Source of the DNA: Marinobacter sp.
GTDB lineage: Bacteria; Pseudomonadota; Gammaproteobacteria; Pseudomonadales; Oleiphilaceae
Reading direction: 5' to 3'
Assembly (NCBI GenBank): GCA_029264995.1
Contig: JAJUKC010000009.1
Span: 1 to 48,008 of the forward strand
Length of the DNA stretch: 48,008 bases
The notes under the pieces were generated by a model, which was given only the letters and a program-made list of their open reading frames with translations, was not told the DNA's origin and ran no database searches. This document shows, piece after piece, positions 26,659 through 34,787 of the stretch (position 1 is its first letter; each line of letters starts with the position of its first letter). The position numbers and the translations under genes are program-made.

Positions 26659-26694
26659 GTTACACTCTGGTTACAATGATTAACGATATGTAAC
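26659..26694. promoter_or_regulatory. Tandem GTTACA repeats, possible regulator site upstream of the EAL gene
   Basis: GTTACA at 26659 and 26670 (11-bp spacing), plus inverted TGTAAC at 26689. On the minus strand this reads TTGTAAC-N4-GTGTAAC, like the phoB-upstream box in spacing but not in every base. It lies between divergent EAL and pbpG-like genes. Confidence 0.3.
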
Positions 26695-26702
26695 GAATTG
26701 AT

Positions 26703-26731
26703 TTGACTAATATTTTACATGAATTTAAGGT
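26703..26731 (+). promoter_or_regulatory. Weak candidate promoter for the pbpG-like gene
   Basis: TTGACT (26703-26708), 17-nt AT-rich spacer, TAAGGT (26726-26731). The -10 is poor; the surrounding 230 bp are the most AT-rich part of this section. Confidence 0.3.
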
Positions 26732-26854
26732 TTTTTGCATTTGCTGTTTAAAACGCATGATTGAAAATGAGACCTGCGCCCGGCCCATGTGCGCTGATAT
26801 AGTTCGCGCTATCGATCAATTCCCAGTTAAGGCCTGAGAGGCAGGTAGTTCACC

Positions 26855-27781
26855 ATGCGTTACTCCGTATTTCTCACTGTTGTCGTCTTTCTCCTGGCGG
26901 TGTCCTGCCAGAGTGCTGCCAGTCCGGAGCGGGTTCCGAACCTGGCGTCGGTGCAGGCAGCTGTGGCGGAGGTTGGCCAGGAGGGCTTGCTGTTCGGGAA
27001 GCATGCCGATCGTCCGGTACCTGTGGCGTCGATCACCAAACTGATGACCGCACTTGTGGTGGTGGAATCCGGACAGGACATGGACGAGTGGCTGACCTTC
27101 GAGAAGCGTCATGTCGAGGCTGCTGCGAACGCCTGGAGCAGGATCCGGGTGGGCTCTCAGCTTCGGCGCCGCGACGTGCTGCGGATTGCCCTGATGTCAT
27201 CCGAGAACTTTGCTGCCTACACTCTGGCACGTACTTATCCCGGCGGCTTTGACGGTTTTGTGGCCGAGATGAACGCCAAAGCCAAAGCCCTGGGGATGCT
27301 TCAGACCCGATTTGTTGACCCGACCGGTCTCTCTACCGGCAATGTGTCCACGGCAGCGGATCTGGTGATCCTGGCACGTGCTGCGCTCAAGCATCCCGAA
27401 ATTCGTGAAGCCTCGACCACCGGCTACTACCGGGCCGAGTTCCGCAAACCCCGGTACAGCCTGTCGTTTGGCAATACCAATGCGTTGGTGCATCGGGACA
27501 GCTGGGGCGTGAGCCTGAGTAAAACCGGATACCTGACAGAGGCGGGGCGTTGTCTGGTGATGGTGTCGGAGATGAACGGAACGCCCGTGATCACGGTTTT
27601 GCTGGACTCTCTGGGTACCCGGTCTCCGATGGGGGATGCCGGCCGAATCAAGCGCTGGCTTGCCACGGGTCAACCAGGTTCGGTGGCGCCGGCCGCGAAG
27701 CGTTATGCACAGGAAAAAAATTCAGCTCTGATGGCGGCAGAGGCAGAACAGTCTCGAACCACCACGGCGTCCTCACAATAA
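26855..27781 (+). CDS. pbpG: D-alanyl-D-alanine endopeptidase, S11 family (PbpG-like)
   Basis: 308 residues with a signal peptide (~1-23). Penicillin-binding motifs: SITK with Ser59 and Lys62, SEN (116-118), and KTG (223-225). This arrangement marks a low-molecular-weight PBP of peptidase family S11; the short length without the C-terminal DacA-type domain and amphipathic anchor points to the PbpG (PBP7) branch, which cuts D-Ala-mDAP cross-links in the periplasm. The C-terminal ~40 residues are low complexity. A Cys at 18 (LLAVSC) does not fit the lipobox well, so lipidation is doubtful. It is followed after 16 bp by the asparaginase-like gene. Confidence 0.88.
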   Translation: MRYSVFLTVVVFLLAVSCQSAASPERVPNLASVQAAVAEVGQEGLLFGKHADRPVPVASITKLMTALVVVESGQDMDEWLTFEKRHVEAAANAWSRIRVGSQLRRRDVLRIALMSSENFAAYTLARTYPGGFDGFVAEMNAKAKALGMLQTRFVDPTGLSTGNVSTAADLVILARAALKHPEIREASTTGYYRAEFRKPRYSLSFGNTNALVHRDSWGVSLSKTGYLTEAGRCLVMVSEMNGTPVITVLLDSLGTRSPMGDAGRIKRWLATGQPGSVAPAAKRYAQEKNSALMAAEAEQSRTTTASSQ

Positions 27782-27797
27782 AGGAACAGCTCAGACC

Positions 27798-28277
27798 ATG
27801 ATTGAGATACTGACCACCGGTGGCACCATCGATAAGGTCTATTTTGATGCCAACAGCAAGTTTGAAATCGGGGACAGCCTGTTGCCGGAACTGTTGACGG
27901 AATCCAACATCCATGACGGCTATGAGGTTCGCCCCCTGATGCGCAAGGACAGCCTGGAACTGACCGATGCGGACCGTCAAACCATTCTGGCCGCAGTCAA
28001 GGCCTCAGCCAGCCAGCGTATCCTGATTACCCATGGCACCGATACCATGGCGCAGACCGCCGAGGTACTGAAATCGGTAGCCGATCGCACGATTGTGCTG
28101 ACGGGCGCCATGCAACCTGCGCGCATGCGGCGCAGCGATGCTACCTTCAACGTTGGCTTTGCCTGGGCTGCGGTGTCGCTGTTACCAGCGGGGGTCTACA
28201 TTGCCATGAATGGTGAGGTGTTTGAGGCAGGTTCGGTGCGGAAAAATCTGGAAGCCCAGAGGTTCGAGCGCGCTTAG
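27798..28277 (+). CDS. Single-domain asparaginase-like protein
   Basis: 159 residues, half the usual ~330. Both N-domain active-site motifs are present: TTGGTIDK at 6-13 and HGTDT at 79-83, and the ILTGAMQPAR segment follows. The C-terminal domain, which in the normal tetramer contributes to the neighbouring active site, is missing; the frame ends cleanly at 28277 and the DNA beyond is the convergent rsuA, so this looks like a genuine short form rather than a recent truncation. I recall similar short asparaginase-domain proteins in related gammaproteobacteria. Whether it is active on asparagine is unknown. It lies 16 bp after the pbpG-like gene. Confidence 0.83.
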   Translation: MIEILTTGGTIDKVYFDANSKFEIGDSLLPELLTESNIHDGYEVRPLMRKDSLELTDADRQTILAAVKASASQRILITHGTDTMAQTAEVLKSVADRTIVLTGAMQPARMRRSDATFNVGFAWAAVSLLPAGVYIAMNGEVFEAGSVRKNLEAQRFERA

Positions 28278-28288
28278 GTGGGTGGTGG

Positions 28289-28984
28289 TCACTCGGTCAC
28301 TGAGCGGATTTCCTGAGGTGTCAGAGCCCGGAATTCACCGGGCGCCAGATTATCGTCCAACTCGATACTGCCGATGCGAAAGCGGTGCAGAGCCTCAACA
28401 CGATTGCCAACGGCGGCCAGCATTCGTTTAACCTGGTGGTAACGGCCCTCGCTGATGGTCAGGTCGATGACCTTGTCGCTGTGTACACGGACCTCGGCGG
28501 GCCTGGTCGCCGTGGTTTCACCGTTTAGCATGACGCCTTTTTCAAGCGCCCGGCGGGCCTCGTCCGGGATAGCCTCGGCCAACCAGACCCGATAGCTTTT
28601 GCGGCATTCCCGCCGGGGTGATGTGACCGCATGGGACCATTGGCCATCACTGGTCAGCAACAGCAGGCCAGTGGTGTCCTTGTCCAGACGCCCTGCCATA
28701 TGAACCCGACTGGCCAGATTACCGGGCAGCAGGTCGAGAGCGGTTGGCTGACTGCTGTCAGTGGTGGCACTGAGCACCCCGGCGGGTTTATGCATCATCA
28801 GGTAGATATCGCCAGGTAAGGTAACCGGCGTACCGTCAAGATGAACAGATTGTTCGGCCTCCACCCGGCGGTTGGCTTGCCGACAAGTTTCTCCGTTCAC
28901 CTTCACACGCCCCGCCGACACCACCTTTTTTGCCTCCTTGCGGGAAAGTTCTGTAGCGTTCGCCAGATACTGGTCCAGCCGCAT
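28289..28984 (-). CDS. rsuA: 16S rRNA pseudouridine synthase (RsuA family)
   Basis: 231 residues from the ATG at 28984 (MRLDQYLANATEL); a longer frame upstream lies inside the previous gene. An S4 RNA-binding domain (1-~60) precedes the catalytic domain with AGRLDKDTTGLLLLT, whose Asp is the nucleophile. RsuA makes pseudouridine 516 in 16S rRNA. RsuA rather than RluB/E/F is suggested by length, but the subfamilies are similar. The start overlaps the stop of the upstream membrane protein gene by one base (TGATG), which implies translational coupling. Confidence 0.87.
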   Translation of the reverse strand: MRLDQYLANATELSRKEAKKVVSAGRVKVNGETCRQANRRVEAEQSVHLDGTPVTLPGDIYLMMHKPAGVLSATTDSSQPTALDLLPGNLASRVHMAGRLDKDTTGLLLLTSDGQWSHAVTSPRRECRKSYRVWLAEAIPDEARRALEKGVMLNGETTATRPAEVRVHSDKVIDLTISEGRYHQVKRMLAAVGNRVEALHRFRIGSIELDDNLAPGEFRALTPQEIRSVTE

Positions 28985-30012
28985 CAGCAAGAGCTCCCCT
29001 GGTTGGGAACGGATAGGGTCGCCAGGCACAGTACCGGCACCTGGCCGGTCATTCGATCCCACAACAGGGGCAGTGCGGCCCGGTTAAGCGCCGGGCGGGG
29101 CAGACGATCGCTGGCCAGCGGCTGCAGTCCGTCTTCGGCGGTTTCAGCCAGGATGAAGGTGAAAGGGTGAGCGCCGGGTATGCCCAGCCGGATATCCGTT
29201 GCGGTTATCTGGGTGCCGTTCTGCTGGTAGTCGAGAAAACCACCGGTAAACCATTCCAGTCGCTGGGCTTCCGGCAGCTCGGCGACAAGGCGGGTAAGCT
29301 CCGGCTGCCGTGGGAAGCGTTCAAGCACCAGCTCATCGCTGGCATCAAGAAAACCGGTTACAACTTCGATTCTTTGCTCGGCATTGACTGCCGTGGCACG
29401 CCACAGAACAGTGTTGAATGGCATCGGTTGAACCATCAGGGCTGCCTGCTCCATACCGGCATTCGCCAGCGCTGGTCGCACCCGCTCGGTGATGATCTGC
29501 TGTGCAATCAGGGTCCAGCCGAGATAGAGACTGGACAGAAACAAACCGGCGACAACCGTTCTCGACGCTGGCGGTCGATACAGAAAGGCCAGGCATCCTG
29601 CCAGCAGTGGCAAGGTATAGAGCGGATCAATGATAAAGATACTGTTGATCGCCACGGGCGGGCCAATGGGCCAGAACAGCTGGGTGCCGTAGGTGGTAAA
29701 GGCATCCAGCAACGGGTGCGTGATCAGGATCAGGCCAACCAGTGCCAGCCATCGCTGATAGGAAATGAGCGGTTTCCAGCGCCACAGGCCCCAGGCGATA
29801 AGCAGAGACAGTGGTGCCAGAATAAACAGAGAGTGGCTGAACCCCCGGTGCTGGGTAAAGTTGGCAACGGCTGTGCCATAGTCGATGACCACATCCAGGT
29901 CGGGTAATGTGCCGAGCAACGCACCGGTAAGAAGGGCCGATCGCCCCAGGGTTTTGCCGGCAACCGCGCCCGCAATGGAAGCGCCAAGGGCGGCCTGTGT
30001 GATGGAGTCCAT
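28984..30012 (-). CDS. YdjM-family inner-membrane metal-dependent hydrolase
   Basis: 342 residues. The N-terminus MDSITQAALGASIAGAVAGK, LLGTLPDLDVVIDYG and the HRGFSHSLFIL motif match the DUF457/YdjM family, which has conserved His and Asp residues of a putative metal site: PDLD, HRGFSHS and THPLLDAFTTYGTQLFWP are all here. Five or so hydrophobic segments occupy the first 190 residues; the C-terminal 150 are soluble. Reported links of the family are with membrane integrity and the SOS response in E. coli; the substrate is unknown. Its stop overlaps the rsuA start. Confidence 0.82.
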   Translation of the reverse strand: MDSITQAALGASIAGAVAGKTLGRSALLTGALLGTLPDLDVVIDYGTAVANFTQHRGFSHSLFILAPLSLLIAWGLWRWKPLISYQRWLALVGLILITHPLLDAFTTYGTQLFWPIGPPVAINSIFIIDPLYTLPLLAGCLAFLYRPPASRTVVAGLFLSSLYLGWTLIAQQIITERVRPALANAGMEQAALMVQPMPFNTVLWRATAVNAEQRIEVVTGFLDASDELVLERFPRQPELTRLVAELPEAQRLEWFTGGFLDYQQNGTQITATDIRLGIPGAHPFTFILAETAEDGLQPLASDRLPRPALNRAALPLLWDRMTGQVPVLCLATLSVPNQGSSC

Positions 30013-30129
30013 AATGTCCCGATTCGTGGTGACTGGGTGATACCAGTATTATGCGCGGATTCGGGATTCAGATCACGGGAGGTAGGAATCGCCGGCAGCA
30101 CAGGGTACTGCCGGCGAAGAGGGGATTGC

Positions 30130-30867
30130 TCAGACCTTACGGCGGCGCGCCAGTCCCAGGCCGGCCAGACCGAGGCCCAGCAGCGCGAGAGTGCCGGGTT
30201 CCGGAACGGAGCGAACGTTCAGCTTGGCCAGCAGATCGACAGAGGTTGCCTTGCCTTCCTGGGTTTCAATTTCATTCAGGCCATTGGCAAAGCCAAGCAG
30301 AGACAGAGAATAGATGTTGGAGCCGAACTGGAACTCGGAACTCTCGATCATGTTGTCAAGAATAACGACATCATCAACGTCCTGTTCGACGCTCCAGCAG
30401 AATACCCACCAGCATTCCTGACCGACATTCGGTGTTTCGTTGTGAATGAAGTCAAAGGTATAGGGGCCGGTTACCGTGTTGTTGCTTACCGTTGTGGAGA
30501 AGGTGGCGAATACATCCAGGCTCACGCCGGTGATGCTTTCACCGGTAATCCGGTTGTTGAAATGTGTAAAGGTTCCCAACACAAATGGGTCGTTTGAGGT
30601 GATGGTTTGTGGCAGATTGGCCGGTCCCTGAAAGCTGAAGCCACTTTGAGGTCCATTTGAGCATGTCTGCCACCACCACGGACCAGAGCAGGTCTTCTCG
30701 CCAGTGCCCCATTGGAGTGTATCCGTACCAACGCCTTGAATGTTGCTGCCATTGCTTGGTGTACCCCAAGATCCTGATACAGAATCAAGATCGACCGGGA
30801 AGGCCCAGGCAGTTGCGGCGAATCCAAAAGTGACCGCCGCTACGATTCCTTTCATTAATTTAAGCAT
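30130..30867 (-). CDS. PEP-CTERM sorting-domain protein (exosortase substrate)
   Basis: 245 residues: signal peptide ending AWA (~1-22), a secreted body, and a C-terminal sorting signal with VPEPGTLALLGLGLAGLGLA followed by RRRKV. The Pro-Glu-Pro motif is cut by an exosortase in this class of surface or exopolysaccharide-associated proteins. The GTFTHFNNRITG stretch resembles the choice-of-anchor K motif. Two unusual Cys/Trp pairs (CSGPWWWQTC and ECWWVFCW) may form disulfides. No exosortase or EPS gene is nearby, so this is an orphan substrate. A sigma-54 promoter lies upstream. The ATG at 30867 has AAGGTG six bases upstream. Confidence 0.9.
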   Translation of the reverse strand: MLKLMKGIVAAVTFGFAATAWAFPVDLDSVSGSWGTPSNGSNIQGVGTDTLQWGTGEKTCSGPWWWQTCSNGPQSGFSFQGPANLPQTITSNDPFVLGTFTHFNNRITGESITGVSLDVFATFSTTVSNNTVTGPYTFDFIHNETPNVGQECWWVFCWSVEQDVDDVVILDNMIESSEFQFGSNIYSLSLLGFANGLNEIETQEGKATSVDLLAKLNVRSVPEPGTLALLGLGLAGLGLARRRKV

Positions 30868-30900
30868 TGTTCACACCTTACTGCTCACAGTTGTAGGATT

Positions 30901-30918
30901 GCCTGGAAATGGCCAGGC
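30901..30918 (-). promoter_or_regulatory. Leader hairpin in the PEP-CTERM transcript
   Basis: GCCTGG-AAATGG-CCAGGC, perfect 6-bp arms, between the predicted sigma-54 start and the gene, so it would be in the 5' leader. Function unknown. Confidence 0.35.
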
Positions 30919-30932
30919 GCTGCTAAGGTGTG

Positions 30933-30949
30933 TAGCTAAATGCGTGCCA
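30933..30949 (-). promoter_or_regulatory. Sigma-54 promoter of the PEP-CTERM gene
   Basis: On the minus strand TGGCACG (30949-30943), CATT, TAGCT. The GG and GC pairs are separated by exactly 10 nt, as needed for -24/-12 recognition; seven of seven bases of the first element and four of five of the second match consensus. The start would be near 30923, about 55 nt before the ATG. RpoN control of PEP-CTERM genes through PrsK/PrsR is known in other bacteria. Confidence 0.75.
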
Positions 30950-31020
30950 ATATTTTTTGTCTAAGAAATACAATCCCTTATAGTTTATCGCTTCTTTAAG
31001 TGTAAAAAAGTTCGACGTTT

Positions 31021-32253
31021 TCATGAGCCGCTGTAAACCCCGAGAGCCGCTAATACCTGTTCTGATGGAAAGCCGTCAGCCACCAGGCCTTCCGCTTTCT
31101 GGTACGCGCGTATGGCCTTGCGGGTGTTGGAGCCGAGGATGCCATCGGGTTCGCCGCTCGGGTAGCCTTTGTCATTCAGTGCCTGTTGAAGCTCCAGCAC
31201 CTGATTCCGTGACAGCGCGGGCTGATCCTCTGGTGGTGGGTTCTGAAGCTTTCCGGCGCCGGCAATCCGGTCTGCCAGATGGCCAACGGCGATGGCGTAG
31301 AACTCGGACCGGTTCCAGCCCATGATCACCCGGAAATTACTGTAAACCAGGAAGGCCGGGCCCTGGTGGCCGCTGGGCACGATCAGGGCCGCCTCAATGG
31401 GCTCGTTGGCCAGGTGGTTACCGAAGGCATCGGTGATGCCCATCTTGCGCCAGTCTGCCAGGGGCAGACGGCGACCATCGGCCAGACTGAAATCAAAGTT
31501 GTCGGGTAACAGCACCTCCCGCCCCCAGCGATAGTCGCCATCCCAACCCATGGACTGAAGAAAACGACCGGCAGACATCATGGCGTCTGGAAGGCTGTTC
31601 CAGAGATCCCGGCGCCCATCACCATCGGCGTCGACCGCGTGTTTCAGGAAGACCGTCGGCATGAATTGCACATGGCCCATGGCGCCGGCCCAGGAACCTT
31701 CCATCTGGTCAGCCGGAATGGCGCCTTCGTCGATAATGCGCAGGGCGGCAATCAACTGTTCGGTGAAAAAGCTGCTGCGCCGGGCATCGCAAGCCAGGGT
31801 AGCGAGGGCGCTGGGCACCTGCATCTTGCCGAAGTAACTGCCATAGTTGGTTTCCAGGCCCCAGAACGCCGCCAGGTATGGGGCCGGAACGCCGGTTTCC
31901 GCGGTCACGCGGTTCAGGAGTTCACGGTGTTCGGCCAGCAATTCCCGGCCTTTGCCGACCCGGGTGTCGTTAACCCGTCGGTTCAGGTAATCGGCAAAAG
32001 TGGTGGTAAATTCGGGCTGTCTCCGGTCCAGCTCAATCACTCTGTTGAGGTGCACCACGCCGGCCATCACCGACTGCACCGTGGATTCACGCACACCGGC
32101 GGCGACGGCTTTCTCTCCGAGTGCCTGTTTGCACTGCTCAAACTCCGGTGTGTTGGTTGCTTCGGTTTCTGCCCTGGCAACCAGCGCCAGCGTGCTCAGG
32201 GAAATCGCCACCAGGGAGCGGCGAATGGCAGTCCGGAAGGTCAGGTCGGGCAC
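31021..32253 (-). CDS. MltB-family lytic murein transglycosylase with peptidoglycan-binding domain
   Basis: 410 residues with a signal peptide ending ARA (~1-28). The catalytic domain has GLETNYGSYFGK with the acid Glu134, and GAMGHVQFMPTVFLKHAVDADGD, both typical of the MltB/SLT2 family that cuts glycan strands to 1,6-anhydro-muropeptides. A C-terminal peptidoglycan-binding domain (~345-405) holds LQQALNDKGYPSGEPDGILG and TRKAIRAYQK. No lipobox is seen, unlike E. coli MltB. The start is GTG at 32253, with GAGGA six bases upstream; the signal peptide supports it. It is transcribed toward the PEP-CTERM gene with 153 bp between. Confidence 0.9.
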   Translation of the reverse strand: MPDLTFRTAIRRSLVAISLSTLALVARAETEATNTPEFEQCKQALGEKAVAAGVRESTVQSVMAGVVHLNRVIELDRRQPEFTTTFADYLNRRVNDTRVGKGRELLAEHRELLNRVTAETGVPAPYLAAFWGLETNYGSYFGKMQVPSALATLACDARRSSFFTEQLIAALRIIDEGAIPADQMEGSWAGAMGHVQFMPTVFLKHAVDADGDGRRDLWNSLPDAMMSAGRFLQSMGWDGDYRWGREVLLPDNFDFSLADGRRLPLADWRKMGITDAFGNHLANEPIEAALIVPSGHQGPAFLVYSNFRVIMGWNRSEFYAIAVGHLADRIAGAGKLQNPPPEDQPALSRNQVLELQQALNDKGYPSGEPDGILGSNTRKAIRAYQKAEGLVADGFPSEQVLAALGVYSGS

Positions 32254-32431
32254 GGGAATCCTCGCAATAGAGTCATAAAGGCATTGGCTGCCATGTTAGC
32301 GCGTTTTCCGTGTTGGAAAATACCGCCATAACCTACAGTGTCGCGTGTTTTTTCGGTTGGGAATCTACTTATCGCCCTCCGGTTTTGTCGTCTTTTTGTA
32401 GCACTCCGGTCACGTCAAGACCGGGATGTTC

Positions 32432-32437
32432 TATAGT
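32432..32437 (+). promoter_or_regulatory. Candidate -10 of the response regulator gene
   Basis: TATAGT, five of six to consensus, with no good -35. A start near 32444 would favour the ATG at 32472 as the real translation start. A CCGGTC-N7-GACCGG dyad lies just upstream at 32406-32424. Confidence 0.35.
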
Positions 32438-32471
32438 TGGAGCATGAGTGGAATCCGGAGCAGATGTCGTT

Positions 32472-33368
32472 ATGGCAACACTGAAGGCGCTGGTCGTCGA
32501 TGACGCCAGTTTTGTAAGAGATCTGGTGAAACGGACAGTGCGCCAGCGCTTTCCCGTCATTGAAACCACGGACGCCCAGAATGGCCGGCGGGCCCAGTCC
32601 CTGATGTCCAGAACCAGTTTTGACCTGGTGTTGTGTGACTGGGAAATGCCGGAGATGTCCGGGCTGGAGCTGCTGCAGTGGATGCGCCAGCAACCGCAGT
32701 ACCAGAAGGTGCCATTCATCATGATCACCAGTCGCGGCGACAAGGATCATGTGATTGAGGCGGTCAAGGAAGGGGTGTCTGAATACCTGGGCAAGCCTTT
32801 TAGCCCGGAGGGGTTGAGCAAGAAAATCATCAAGGTGATGGGCCGCCGCCTGAAGGACGCCATGGATCGCAGCGGCAAATCACTGGAAGGGCCGGCGGAT
32901 GCGTTCAAGGAATCCGCCACCCTGCTCACCCAGAAGCGGGAGGCGCCGGCGCCAAGGCCTGAAGCCTCAAAGCCTGAACCCGCGGCTGATAACCCGCTGC
33001 TGAATGCTGGTAGCGCAAAAGCGGCTGCAGGCAAGCCTCAGGCCCGTGGTGCCATGAGTATGGCATCTGTAAGGTTTTCCGACAGTACCCTGAAGTCGGT
33101 GGTCAAGGACATTAACCTGACGGAAGTACGGGTGATCGCCAAGCGGGATCAGGAATTCCCGGGGATTCTCGATCAGGCGGTGGTCGATATTGACATGGGG
33201 GATGGCCAGATGGCTCGCCTGAACGGCTACGTGCATCAGTTGCAGGCGGTGGATAAGCGCCAGGATACCGACTTTGTCAGTGTCACTATTCGTTTTGTCG
33301 ATGAAGACCCGAAGAAGCTGGAGGACCTGTCACGGTTCGTGGCCAGGTTCCGGGCCTCAAACCGTTAA
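32472..33368 (+). CDS. Response regulator: REC domain plus an unassigned C-terminal domain
   Basis: 298 residues from ATG 32472 (MATLKALVVDD). The first ~120 residues are a CheY-like receiver with Asp10-Asp11, phospho-acceptor Asp56 in LCDWEMPEMSG, Thr/Ser and the conserved Lys in LGKPFSPEGL. A low-complexity Ala/Pro/Lys linker (~150-190) leads to a ~100-residue C-terminal domain (SVRFSDSTLKSVVKDINLTE to RFVARFRASN) that I do not recognise; its beta-rich look recalls PilZ, but the RxxxR and D/NxSxxG motifs are absent. No helix-turn-helix is seen, so output is probably not direct transcription. No kinase is adjacent; phoR, 11 bp away on the other strand, has its own regulator. Confidence 0.82.
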   Translation: MATLKALVVDDASFVRDLVKRTVRQRFPVIETTDAQNGRRAQSLMSRTSFDLVLCDWEMPEMSGLELLQWMRQQPQYQKVPFIMITSRGDKDHVIEAVKEGVSEYLGKPFSPEGLSKKIIKVMGRRLKDAMDRSGKSLEGPADAFKESATLLTQKREAPAPRPEASKPEPAADNPLLNAGSAKAAAGKPQARGAMSMASVRFSDSTLKSVVKDINLTEVRVIAKRDQEFPGILDQAVVDIDMGDGQMARLNGYVHQLQAVDKRQDTDFVSVTIRFVDEDPKKLEDLSRFVARFRASNR

Positions 33369-33379
33369 CTGAGGGTGTC

Positions 33380-34702
33380 TCAGTCCTCCGGGACTTGCTC
33401 GGGAATCCGTTCGACCAGGCGCTCCCTTGGAAAATGGCAGATAAACTCGCTGCCTTCGCCGACTTTGCTGCGAATTTCCAGGTTGCCGTCGTGATTGATC
33501 AGCACATGCTTGACGATCGCCAGGCCGAGGCCGGTTCCGCCGGTGTCCTTGTGGCGGCTGGGGTCGGCGCGATAGAACCGTTCGGTCAGCCTGGGGATAT
33601 GGATCGGATCAATGCCGATGCCGGTATCCTTGACGGACAGATGGGCGCCTTCGCGATTTGTGCTCCAGGCAACTGTGATGGCTCCGCCGGCCGGCGTGTA
33701 TTTCACCGCATTAAACACCAGGTTGGAAAACGCACTGCGTAGCTGGCTTTCATCGCCCTGCAGCAGGCGGTGGTCACTGATCTGAACACTGATCTGGTGG
33801 CCCTTGTCGCCGCTCAGGGCCCGGGCATCATGACAGATCTGGTTCAGCAGGGCATCGACATCGGTCAGGGTGTCATCCACCGTATGCTCGCCGGTTTCGA
33901 TACGGGACAAGAGAATCAGATCTGTGATCAGGGCCTCCATCCGTGAGGCCTGTGCCGCCATGGTATTGATAGCCCGGCGCCACTTGGCAGGCAGCTCATC
34001 ACCATGATCCACCAGGGTTTCAAGGTAGCCACTGATCACGGTCAGCGGTGTGCGCATTTCATGGGAGACGTTGCCGACAAAGTCCCGCCGCATTTGTTCA
34101 AGCTGATACAGCCGGGTGACATCCTTGGCCACGATCAGGCGATCGTCGTCGCCGAACAGGCTGATCTGGATCTGCAGATGGATGTGAGGCTTGGCAGGAG
34201 AATTGATTTCCAGAGGCTCGCGGTAATCCCGGGCGTCGAAATAGGCCTTGAACGCCGGGTTGCGAATCAGGTTATGAATGTACTGGCCCTGATCGGTGCT
34301 GCGACGGAAGCCCAGCAGGTATTCGGCCGAACCGTTCCACCATTCCATGGCGCCCCGGGCATCGGTCATGATCACACCGTCGCGCATGGCGTTGGTGGAT
34401 TCCTGCACCCGGTTGATGCGGGCCCGGAGTCGATCCTGGGTCAACAGATGATTCTGGTTCAGCTTGTGCAGGTTGTCGAAGATATCACCCCACAAGCCGA
34501 TGCTCTGTGGGGCTTCATCAGCCGCGCTGGGATGGCCCAGCCACTGGTACAGGCGTCGGGCCTGGACCAGGGTCCACCAAAGATAGGCAACAAGCCCAAC
34601 CAACAGCCCGTAGAGCGGCTCGCCGAAATAGAGCCCCACCAAGGTGGTGCCTGCGAGTGCGGTGATGATCAGTCTCAGGTAACGGGACCAGTTGTGTTGC
34701 AT
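33380..34702 (-). CDS. phoR: Phosphate regulon sensor kinase PhoR
   Basis: 440 residues. Two membrane helices (~9-27 and 29-47), a PAS domain (~95-200), the dimerisation/phospho-acceptor helix with H-box NVSHEMRTPLTV (His214), and an ATPase domain with N-box NLVFNAVKYTP, G1 DTGIGID and G2 GGTGLGLAIVKH. The arrangement matches PhoR, which is held in check by PhoU and PstSCAB when phosphate is high and phosphorylates PhoB when it is low. The ATG at 34702 has AAGGCAG about eight bases upstream. It lies 85 bp downstream of phoB on the same strand, consistent with a phoBR operon. Confidence 0.95.
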   Translation of the reverse strand: MQHNWSRYLRLIITALAGTTLVGLYFGEPLYGLLVGLVAYLWWTLVQARRLYQWLGHPSAADEAPQSIGLWGDIFDNLHKLNQNHLLTQDRLRARINRVQESTNAMRDGVIMTDARGAMEWWNGSAEYLLGFRRSTDQGQYIHNLIRNPAFKAYFDARDYREPLEINSPAKPHIHLQIQISLFGDDDRLIVAKDVTRLYQLEQMRRDFVGNVSHEMRTPLTVISGYLETLVDHGDELPAKWRRAINTMAAQASRMEALITDLILLSRIETGEHTVDDTLTDVDALLNQICHDARALSGDKGHQISVQISDHRLLQGDESQLRSAFSNLVFNAVKYTPAGGAITVAWSTNREGAHLSVKDTGIGIDPIHIPRLTERFYRADPSRHKDTGGTGLGLAIVKHVLINHDGNLEIRSKVGEGSEFICHFPRERLVERIPEQVPED

Positions 34703-34787
34703 CCACTACTGCCTTGTCGTGTTGCCGGCGCTGATGCGGTGATCGCCGGACGATGATGGGCGGCCCGGGCCTGCCTTGAGGGAGAAA

